A stretch of 5,319 bases of DNA. Source: Lachnospiraceae bacterium UBA6998. Lineage in GTDB: Bacteria > Bacillota > Clostridia > Lachnospirales > Lachnospiraceae. The stretch is taken from the NCBI GenBank assembly GCA_002448395.1, contig DJXS01000052.1, forward strand, positions 5,848 to 11,166, written 5' to 3'. The stretch's first letter is position 1, and every line of letters starts with the position of its first letter. Positions 1 through 5,319 of the stretch are shown piece after piece. The notes beneath the pieces are model-generated. The model ran no database searches. It saw only the letters and a list, made by a program, of their open reading frames with translations, and was not told the origin of the DNA. Made by a program: the position numbers and the translations under genes.

Positions 1-1214
1 GCGATGAAGATGAAGATCGCGATAACGATCACGACCAGAACGTTGAACCAGGTCTTGTTCTTGTATTCCTTCATGATGGCGGCGTCATTGGCCACGATCA
101 GAAGAAGGATTCCTGTTACAGGAAGAAGAATAGCGTTGGCAGCCTGTGCGAACAGGATGATCTGTGTCGGGCTTGCACCCAGTGTGCAGGTTGCGAAAAC
201 ACCAAAAGCAAGAACGATGATCCAGAATACTTTGAATCTGGTCTGCTTCATATCTTCGCCCCAGCCCAGAATTCCGGAGCTTGCGAATGCCGCTGCAAGA
301 GGAGCTGTCAGGGTACTTGTGATACCTGCCGCGAAGAGGCCAATACCGAAGATCACGGTAGCCCAGCTGCCCAGAAGGGGAGTCAGAGCCTTAGCCATGT
401 CAGCACCGGAAGCGATTGTTCCGCCTGATGCATGAATCGTCGCTGCCGCGCAGACGATGATCGCCATAGAGATAACTCCGCCAAGTCCGATCGAAATGAT
501 CGAGTCAAATCTGGAATTCGCAAGAGCGTCCTCTTTGTCGTCTGTCTTGCCCCACTTTGTGGAAGCGGAAGCTGCGTGCAGGTAAATATTATAAGGCACG
601 ACCGTAGTACCCATCAGGGCCGCGACTGTCATCCAGTCTCCGCCGTCCGGAACCTTGAATCCGAAGAGGCCTGCAAATACTGCGCCCCAATCGGGCTTTG
701 CAGCAAATGCGCAGATCAGGAAAATAACACCCATCAGCACAACAAGTGCTGTGAGGATATTCTCGACGCGCTGATAGCTTCCGGAGAACAGAAGCGCGAA
801 CGCGATCACGCCAAGAACCACAGCGAGCACTATTTTGGCTGTCTGGTTGTCCGCAGCGGGGAACGCCGCCTGAATGCCGAGGATCGATCCTGTCAGGTTT
901 CCGGTCTCATAGGCGATATTGCCGATAAAGACCGCGGCGATTACGAGGATGGAGATCAGGATCCTGGCTCCCTGACTCGTAAACTTCTCTCTCAGAGCTT
1001 CGCCGAGTCCCATTCCGGAGACAATGCCCAGACGTGCAGCCATGGACTGCATGATGATGACTGATATTATAGACAGAAGCATAGCCCACAGAAGCGTATA
1101 ACCGGCTGTCGCACCTGAAATGGAGCAGGAAGTAACTGTTCCGGGTCCGATAAATGCCGCTGCAACGAGCGCGCCGGGACCCACATTTTTGATACGGGTA
1201 GCTAATTTATTCAT
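1..1214 (-). CDS. Nramp/SLC11-family transporter with an atypical metal site (3' end cut by window edge)
   Basis: Integral membrane transporter of the Nramp (SLC11, LeuT-fold) family. The reading frame is open from ATG at 1214 to the left edge, giving 404 residues. The family usually has about 400-430, so only a short C-terminal piece is missing. About eleven hydrophobic segments are visible, roughly at residues 11-30, 36-55, 82-105, 127-145, 150-171, 195-215, 237-262, 280-305, 329-352, 358-378 and 389-404+. Fold signatures include FIGPGTVTSC in helix 1, GTTVVPYNIYLHA in helix 6 and AGITSTLTAPLAAAF in the helix 8 region. Classical Mn2+/Fe2+ Nramps have DPGN in helix 1 and A-x-x-MPHN in helix 6. 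Here these are GPGT (residues 23-26) and T-x-x-VPYN (203-209), so Asp, Asn, Ala, Met and His are all replaced. The family is secure but the substrate is not: Mg2+, another ion or a different solute are all possible, and mntH would be a misleading name. The start is fixed by AGGAGG 5 nt upstream. The gene has its own promoter and is probably independent of the LRR genes upstream. Confidence 0.93.
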   Translation of the reverse strand, partial: MNKLATRIKNVGPGALVAAAFIGPGTVTSCSISGATAGYTLLWAMLLSIISVIIMQSMAARLGIVSGMGLGEALREKFTSQGARILISILVIAAVFIGNIAYETGNLTGSILGIQAAFPAADNQTAKIVLAVVLGVIAFALLFSGSYQRVENILTALVVLMGVIFLICAFAAKPDWGAVFAGLFGFKVPDGGDWMTVAALMGTTVVPYNIYLHAASASTKWGKTDDKEDALANSRFDSIISIGLGGVISMAIIVCAAATIHASGGTIASGADMAKALTPLLGSWATVIFGIGLFAAGITSTLTAPLAAAFASSGILGWGEDMKQTRFKVFWIIVLAFGVFATCTLGASPTQIILFAQAANAILLPVTGILLLIVANDAAIMKEYKNKTWFNVLVVIVIAIFIFI

Positions 1215-1269
1215 TTCGCCCTCCTTAAGTTTTAATCAAGTCACCATTTTAAAGCGCTAAAGGGCGAAA
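1214..1269. repeat. Perfect 9-bp inverted repeat spanning the Nramp ribosome binding site and promoter spacer
   Basis: TTTCGCCCT at 1214-1222 is the exact reverse complement of AGGGCGAAA at 1261-1269, with 38 bp between the arms. The left arm covers the 3' half of the Nramp Shine-Dalgarno sequence, its spacer and the first base of the start codon. The right arm lies between the -35 and -10 boxes, upstream of the predicted transcription start. Only RNA reading through from the LRR gene would carry both arms. The repeat itself is read directly from the sequence; its function is inference. Confidence 0.6.
1220..1225 (-). promoter_or_regulatory. Ribosome binding site of the Nramp-family gene
   Basis: A perfect AGGAGG (within AAGGAGGG on the minus strand) lies 5 nt before the ATG at 1214-1212 and fixes that start. 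Its 3' half is also part of the 9-bp inverted repeat arm at 1214-1222. Confidence 0.9.
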
Positions 1270-1274
1270 GTCAA
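1246..1274 (-). promoter_or_regulatory. Sigma-A-type promoter of the Nramp-family gene
   Basis: On the minus strand, TTGACT (-35, 1269-1274) and TAAAAT (-10, 1246-1251) are separated by exactly 17 bp. Each hexamer differs from consensus by one base. The predicted transcription start is near 1239, giving a 5' leader of only about 25 nt before the ATG at 1214. That is too short for a riboswitch, so any control of this promoter should act on DNA. The spacer contains the small palindrome AGCGCT (1253-1258). Confidence 0.82.
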
Positions 1275-1286
1275 CTTTTCCGGCGT

Positions 1287-1304
1287 ATAATTGTATCCAA
1301 TTAT
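1287..1304. promoter_or_regulatory. AT-rich 7-bp palindrome upstream of the -35 box, candidate operator
   Basis: ATAATTG (1287-1293) and CAATTAT (1298-1304) form a perfect inverted repeat with a 4-bp spacer, 12 bp upstream of the Nramp -35 box and just after the LRR gene stop codon. It has no following T tract on the minus strand, so it is not an intrinsic terminator. A site for a transcription factor is possible. Part of it (GATAATTG) resembles a Fur-type half-site, but the match is too loose to name a regulator, and AT-rich palindromes of this size also arise by chance. Confidence 0.3.
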
Positions 1305-1308
1305 CCCG

Positions 1309-4300
1309 TTATTCCCCCTCGATCTCCAGCATGAAATTGTAATCTGCTCCCTCCAAACTGGCTCGAGCCGCCTCCATATTGGTGGAAATACGCACCTTCT
1401 GCAGGTTTTCCAGTTCCAAAACCGGCGTCAGGTCAGTGATCCCCTCATTCCAGGGAATATCCAGTTCCATAAGTTCCGGATGATTTCGGACAAACTCCGT
1501 GAACAGCTCGTTCGGATCTGCCGCGCTCTCTTTCCTGAATGAATTGTCAGCGGAGAAATTCCGTATTTCTATTCCCTCCAGATCGGAAACATAGCGCGCT
1601 GCGTCGATGCTCCCCATTCTAAGCCGGTTAAATGCCGGCACGGCAGAAAGCGGCGAGAAGTCTTCAATGTAACTCCCGCTTAAACACAGATCAAAACCGC
1701 CGTTTTCCCCGAGCGCCGCAGAATAATCGAACTCTGTGAGCGGTGACAGGTCGGTCACTTTGGTATCTGAAATATCCAGTTCGCACAGCTGTGTCAGGTT
1801 TTGTACTCCCTGAATGCTGTCAATGTTAGCGCCGTTGATCCACAATCTGTGGAGGTTCTGCAATGTAAAGACCGGAGATACATCAGACAGATTGTCACAG
1901 AATGAGAGTCCCAGATCGTGCAGCTCGCGTAAGTTCTGGATTCCATCCACGCTCTCCAGGGGCTGGTCCCAAAGGTTCAGGAAACGCAGACCGGTGAGCT
2001 TGTCAAAATAGTCCATGCTCTCCACAACTCCGCTGCCCCGTGTGACCTTTCTTTCTTCTCCGGTGTCAAAGTTGTGGACCGACAGTTCCGGACGATCGCC
2101 GTCTCCCCAGTTTTTCCATATTCCTTCATTCTCATCCGGATCAAACAGGACGTCTCCGGCCAGAGAGAAACGTTCAACTCTCCGCAGCAGCGCGTCGGGC
2201 AGAGTCTCCAGCTCGTCCAGGCTCAGAAGCGTGAGTCCGGACTGATCCAGTTCCCAGCCGCCCTGCGGATACTCTATGTGGTATTCCTTGAAATTTCCGG
2301 CATTGACCAGATCTTTCGCCTGCTCCTCGAGTTCCGGCGAGACGGTAATGTAGGTTCCGTGGAACCTCTCCAAGGGCTTGAGACTCTGAAGATCCTCCAG
2401 GCCCACAAACTTGAAGCTTACAGGCTCGGAATTGTCCATCTCATTCAGGAAATCCAGATTTTCAATCCCGGCGACACTATCCAGAAGGAACGTGTTTGTC
2501 CGGAAGTTCCCTTCAGCAGGCAGCGTGTATCCGCCGGTTATATCCAGAGAGTTCAGATTCATTCCTTCTATGGCGCTCCAGTCAGTCAGTCGGGGACAAT
2601 TGAAGATCCTCAGGATCCCGCCGTTTGTTCCGAATCCGTTCGGACTGTCCAATCCCTCCAGGGATCTGAGCGTCTGGCAGTTGGATAAGGTCAGACCGGG
2701 CACCTGCCATCCTTCCGGAACAGATGACAGATCTGTGATCTGGCAGCGATCCAATGTGAGCTCCTGCGTCGGCTGCCGCAGCGCGGAGAGATCCACCTGA
2801 TCCAGATTTCCCAGCGTCAGGTAGTTGATCCTGCTGTCTGTAAGAGCAGCATAGATCGCTCCCGCATCTGCAGAATTATCCGGATACAGCACAAGCCTGC
2901 CGATCATCCCGAATGCGCCAAGGCCGCTGTAATCGCCTGCGCTTCCACTCATACTAAACGATGACAGATTCATGCGCCCCTGGCCGATCTGCGTCAAAAA
3001 ATCGAGATTGGGCAGATTAACGCCGTTCAGGTTTATGCTATCCAGCATTGTGAGATTTCCGACGAAGGACACATCCTGTATCCTGTTATCGAAATCTGCG
3101 CCGATCGAAAGATTTTTTAAGTTCCTGCACTCTCCTATAGGACTGTAATCCCCTACCATAGGACAATCTGAGATATCCAGTGTGCTGAGTCCTGCCAGAG
3201 ACCCCACCGCGGAAATGTCTCTGAGCTGCCTCATACCGCTCAGCCGCAGCTCGGAGATCACGTTTTTCCCCTGAAGAAAGGACAGGTCTGCGGTAGCTGT
3301 CCCGGATATGATAACGTGAGTAAGATGTTCGCAGCCGGCAAGGCCGGACAGGTCGGCACCGTTGTCATCTCCCCCCGCGTCCAGAATAAAATCCATGAGC
3401 CCCGGAGGTGAAAAGGAAGCGAAATTCGCGGTTCTTCCGGGCAGCAGCATCAGATTCGCCTTCTGCAGTTTCGGACAATTTCCAAGCACAGAATAGTCCG
3501 CGTCGCAGCGCAGATACACTTCCTTTACCCCTGACTGCGCGATCCATGAAAGATCCCCCGGTTCACAGTCTCTGGCATAGATCTTGCTCAGCATTTCACT
3601 GCCGCTAAGATCAGGCGCGTCTGTCACCCTGGCGTTTACCATATGAATCTCTTCCAGGCGGGGCATCATAGAGAGAAAACGAAGATCATAGGAAGTCATT
3701 GTAACTTCCGATCCGTCTTCATTCCAGAACCAGCGCCCGTCTCCCTCCCCGGATTCATTCGCGAGCGAATAGGCCATGTCAGCCGCTCCGTCTCCCATCC
3801 GCTTGAAACCGTTGAACTCGTCATTCTTGTAGTATTTGAAGTGCTCGCCGATGACCGCGACACACTTGATCTGGGCCAGTTCTTCCGCCGTCAGACCCGC
3901 CGGGAGCGGATAGGCGATCTCCTCCTGTGTCTCCTCGGCCGCGGGCGCCGCCTCCTGTGCCGGAGCTCCCTGCATACTACGGACAATCATGAAAACGGCC
4001 AATGCGAGCAGGGCTGCTCCTCCTGCTATGAACGCAACGGGAAGCCTGCTCTTTTTTGCCGGAAGCGCGTCGATAATGCGGTCCGCCACGAGATCCGCGT
4101 CCCGTCCGCCCACCGGTATGATATTTCGCGCGTAGATCGCGTTCTTGATGTCATCCGGGATCGCCGCATTATCCAGCTGCAGAGGGAGCACCTTATCCCC
4201 GCCTTTTCCAACCGCGGCGAGCAGCGCGTCCGTCAGCGATTTGTCCGCATAGAAGTTTTCAGAAAGGGCCGCCAGAAGGATCTCATCCCCTTCTGGGCTG

Positions 4301-4404
4301 CCCTCGGAAACTTTAATCCCTTTCTCCCTGAGCGCGTCGAGAACGGGGGTAAGCACAGTTTTATCTGCCTGCGCAAATAACAGTTTCACAGATTGCCCAC
4401 TCAT
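1309..4404 (-). CDS. TIR-like / transmembrane / leucine-rich repeat protein, 1031 aa
   Basis: Predicted single-pass membrane protein with its N terminus inside. Residues 1-116 form a short TIR-like alpha/beta domain: strand A VKLLFAQADK, strand C ILLAALSENF, strand D KVLPLQLDN and a final helix DADLVADRIIDAL. Residues 121-141 are one transmembrane helix, preceded by KKSR, which favours an inside N terminus. An Ala/Pro/Glu-rich linker follows (142-163). A cap module at about 170-260 leads into SDS22/internalin-like LRRs at about 246-690. A second cap module (about 722-815) leads into a second LRR block (about 800-1010) with clear units such as LDISDTKVTDLSPL. The C terminus matches that of the upstream gene product. 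Position 60, where NADase TIR domains carry the catalytic Glu, is Ala, and the BB loop/helix B stretch is missing. AGGAGG lies 5 nt before the ATG, and the preceding gene ends 12 bp upstream, so the two are co-transcribed. The role is unknown; an outward-facing ligand-binding receptor or adhesin is the most natural reading. The LRR call is secure and the TIR call moderate. Confidence 0.93.
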   Translation of the reverse strand: MSGQSVKLLFAQADKTVLTPVLDALREKGIKVSEGSPEGDEILLAALSENFYADKSLTDALLAAVGKGGDKVLPLQLDNAAIPDDIKNAIYARNIIPVGGRDADLVADRIIDALPAKKSRLPVAFIAGGAALLALAVFMIVRSMQGAPAQEAAPAAEETQEEIAYPLPAGLTAEELAQIKCVAVIGEHFKYYKNDEFNGFKRMGDGAADMAYSLANESGEGDGRWFWNEDGSEVTMTSYDLRFLSMMPRLEEIHMVNARVTDAPDLSGSEMLSKIYARDCEPGDLSWIAQSGVKEVYLRCDADYSVLGNCPKLQKANLMLLPGRTANFASFSPPGLMDFILDAGGDDNGADLSGLAGCEHLTHVIISGTATADLSFLQGKNVISELRLSGMRQLRDISAVGSLAGLSTLDISDCPMVGDYSPIGECRNLKNLSIGADFDNRIQDVSFVGNLTMLDSINLNGVNLPNLDFLTQIGQGRMNLSSFSMSGSAGDYSGLGAFGMIGRLVLYPDNSADAGAIYAALTDSRINYLTLGNLDQVDLSALRQPTQELTLDRCQITDLSSVPEGWQVPGLTLSNCQTLRSLEGLDSPNGFGTNGGILRIFNCPRLTDWSAIEGMNLNSLDITGGYTLPAEGNFRTNTFLLDSVAGIENLDFLNEMDNSEPVSFKFVGLEDLQSLKPLERFHGTYITVSPELEEQAKDLVNAGNFKEYHIEYPQGGWELDQSGLTLLSLDELETLPDALLRRVERFSLAGDVLFDPDENEGIWKNWGDGDRPELSVHNFDTGEERKVTRGSGVVESMDYFDKLTGLRFLNLWDQPLESVDGIQNLRELHDLGLSFCDNLSDVSPVFTLQNLHRLWINGANIDSIQGVQNLTQLCELDISDTKVTDLSPLTEFDYSAALGENGGFDLCLSGSYIEDFSPLSAVPAFNRLRMGSIDAARYVSDLEGIEIRNFSADNSFRKESAADPNELFTEFVRNHPELMELDIPWNEGITDLTPVLELENLQKVRISTNMEAARASLEGADYNFMLEIEGE

Positions 4405-4409
4405 ACTAT

Positions 4410-4415
4410 CCTCCT
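4410..4415 (-). promoter_or_regulatory. Ribosome binding site of the 1031-aa TIR-LRR gene
   Basis: A perfect AGGAGG lies 5 nt before the ATG at 4404-4402, directly after the TGA stop of the upstream gene (4419-4417). The tight spacing supports one operon with likely translational coupling, and it fixes the start of the 1031-aa protein. Confidence 0.9.
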
Positions 4416-4416
4416 G

Positions 4417-5319
4417 TCAATTCACCAAAACTACAGAAAACCCTGCGTCTGCGCTCCACGAGAGCGGCAGCATATCCCTGCTGACAGTCACCTCCTTCAG
4501 ACGCGCGAAGCCATCCAAAGATGTCAGATCTCTCACGCCTGTGTGCTCTAAATGAAGAGCTTCCAGGCTGGGAAGATCCTCCAACGACGCTATATCCTCC
4601 ACTGTGCTCCCCGCGAGGCTTAACTCGTTTAAGAGCACATGCGAATTCAGATCAGAAATGCCTTTCAGAGGCTGGCATAAAAGCCCCAGTTTCTCCAGCC
4701 GCACTGCATAAGTGAGCGGAGTAAGGTCGGAGACTGTCCCCTGGATCATCGGCGCGCCGTTTACCCTGCAGACTCCGTTTTCGTCAAAAGATACCCTGTC
4801 CAGATTCTTCGTCACCATATTCCCGCAGATGTACAGCCGGTCCAGATCTGCCATCTGGCCCCGCATGATGTCCCCTTCGCTTATGCCGAGCGCGGACCTG
4901 ATCGCGCGCTCCTGATCAGCATCAGGAAAAGTCACTGCGAAGAACCGCTCTGCTTCTCCCAGATCTACAACATCGGGGACCGCTTCCTCTTCTTCGGGCT
5001 CCTCCGTTTCCGGCTCCGCCTCTGCCACATTTACAACAGGCGCGGCCGGATTCCACAGTCCGCTCCTTAGCGCAAAAAGCGCTCCCGCTGACAGAAGGAA
5101 AAACACCAGCGACGCAGTAAGCCCTATCGCGCTCCACGGAATGTTCTCCGTCCGGGAGAGATGATAGCGGCGTGTGACAAAGCCGGATTTCAGAATTGCT
5201 TCCGCCCTCGCCTCCGGGCTGTCTATGACAGGGATCTCCTTTTTCCCCTCAAGGATATCCTTCCACTTTTTATCCCGCTGAGTGTCTTCCAGGTGCACTA
5301 CCATACAGGGCTTTTTAAG
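4417..5319 (-). CDS. TIR-like (partial) / transmembrane / short LRR protein (5' end cut by window edge)
   Basis: The frame is open through the right edge (LKKPC precedes the Met at 5304), and no Shine-Dalgarno sequence precedes that Met, so the true start lies outside the window. Numbering from that Met, residues 1-44 match the C-terminal part of a TIR-like domain: a strand CMVVHLED, a Lys-rich stretch and a helix SPEARAEAILKS. These parts come in the same order as in the downstream protein. VTRRYHLSR precedes a transmembrane helix at 57-79, predicting an inside N terminus. Residues 94-119 are a very acidic linker. The stretch FAVTFPDADQERAIRSALG at about 121-140, followed by a cap module to about 205, is the usual entrance to Firmicute LRR domains. 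Only about four LRRs follow (for example LNELSLAGSTVEDIASLEDL). The C-terminal motif resembles the end of the 1031-aa protein, so this end looks complete and not truncated. It is a likely paralogue and operon partner of that protein. Function is unknown. Confidence 0.9.
   Translation of the reverse strand, partial: LKKPCMVVHLEDTQRDKKWKDILEGKKEIPVIDSPEARAEAILKSGFVTRRYHLSRTENIPWSAIGLTASLVFFLLSAGALFALRSGLWNPAAPVVNVAEAEPETEEPEEEEAVPDVVDLGEAERFFAVTFPDADQERAIRSALGISEGDIMRGQMADLDRLYICGNMVTKNLDRVSFDENGVCRVNGAPMIQGTVSDLTPLTYAVRLEKLGLLCQPLKGISDLNSHVLLNELSLAGSTVEDIASLEDLPSLEALHLEHTGVRDLTSLDGFARLKEVTVSRDMLPLSWSADAGFSVVLVN

Noticed and set aside
4..1064. Plus-strand open frames of 143 and 210 codons
   Set aside because: They lie antisense to the Nramp-family gene, whose minus-strand frame is uninterrupted and has clear family motifs. 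Their translations are rich in Arg/Cys/His with no recognisable domain.
1215..1245. Riboswitch (for example a Mg2+ or Mn2+ sensor) in the transporter leader
   Set aside because: The predicted leader from the promoter is only about 25 nt, far too short for any known riboswitch aptamer.
1287..1304. Intrinsic terminator after the 1031-aa gene
   Set aside because: The hairpin is AT-rich with 7-bp arms and is not followed by a T tract on the minus strand.
2074..2688. Plus-strand open frame of 204 codons
   Set aside because: It is antisense to the LRR coding region, and its length follows from the codon pattern of the real gene. No domain is visible.
3643..4380. Plus-strand open frame of 245 codons
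   Set aside because: It is antisense to the TIR-like, membrane and cap region of the 1031-aa gene. It looks like a shadow frame, with no ribosome binding site or recognisable domain.
5302..5304. Met codon at 5304 as the true start of the upstream LRR gene
   Set aside because: The frame stays open to the window edge, no Shine-Dalgarno sequence precedes this Met, and it would cut a TIR-like domain in the middle of a strand.
1..5319. CRISPR arrays, tRNA/rRNA genes, insertion sequences
   Set aside because: No regularly spaced direct repeats, cloverleaf-like segments, transposase motifs or terminal inverted repeats were seen. Coding sequence fills all but about 110 bp of the window.

Overview
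The window reads as bacterial chromosome, most likely from a Clostridia-type Firmicute (Lachnospiraceae-like). The grounds are strong AGGAGG ribosome binding sites, a near-consensus sigma-A-type promoter, moderate GC content and Firmicute-style leucine-rich repeat (LRR) proteins. The taxonomic call is an inference. All three genes lie on the minus strand, so transcription runs from the right edge to the left edge. There are no RNA genes, CRISPR arrays, insertion sequences or other mobile elements that I can see.

Right and centre (5319 to 1309): two adjacent genes, 12 bp apart and almost certainly one operon, encode membrane proteins with the same unusual order of parts. Each has an N-terminal TIR-like (Toll/interleukin-1 receptor-like) cytoplasmic domain, one transmembrane helix with basic residues on its N-terminal side, an acidic or Ala/Pro-rich linker, a cap module, leucine-rich repeats and a shared C-terminal motif. 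The upstream gene is cut by the right edge and has a short LRR region. The downstream one (1031 residues) has two large LRR blocks, each preceded by a copy of the cap module. The predicted topology (TIR-like inside, LRRs outside) is the reverse chain order of animal Toll-like receptors. The TIR-like domain of the large protein looks degenerate: it is short, lacks room for the BB loop and helix B, and has Ala where the NADase glutamate usually sits. A surface sensor or adhesin with an intracellular protein-interaction domain is a reasonable hypothesis. Its function is unknown.

Left (1214 to 1): a gene for an Nramp/SLC11-fold transporter is cut by the left edge close to its C terminus. It keeps the fold signatures but has replaced the classical metal-binding residues (GPGT instead of DPGN, VPYN instead of MPHN), so its substrate should not be assumed to be Mn2+ or Fe2+.

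The 94-bp gap between the LRR gene and the transporter gene holds a clear promoter and ribosome binding site for the transporter, an AT-rich 7-bp palindrome upstream of the -35 box, and a perfect 9-bp inverted repeat. One arm of that repeat covers the transporter ribosome binding site and the other lies upstream of the predicted transcription start. It could therefore hide the ribosome binding site only in read-through RNA from the LRR operon. The transporter seems to be an independent neighbour of the TIR-LRR pair, not part of its system.
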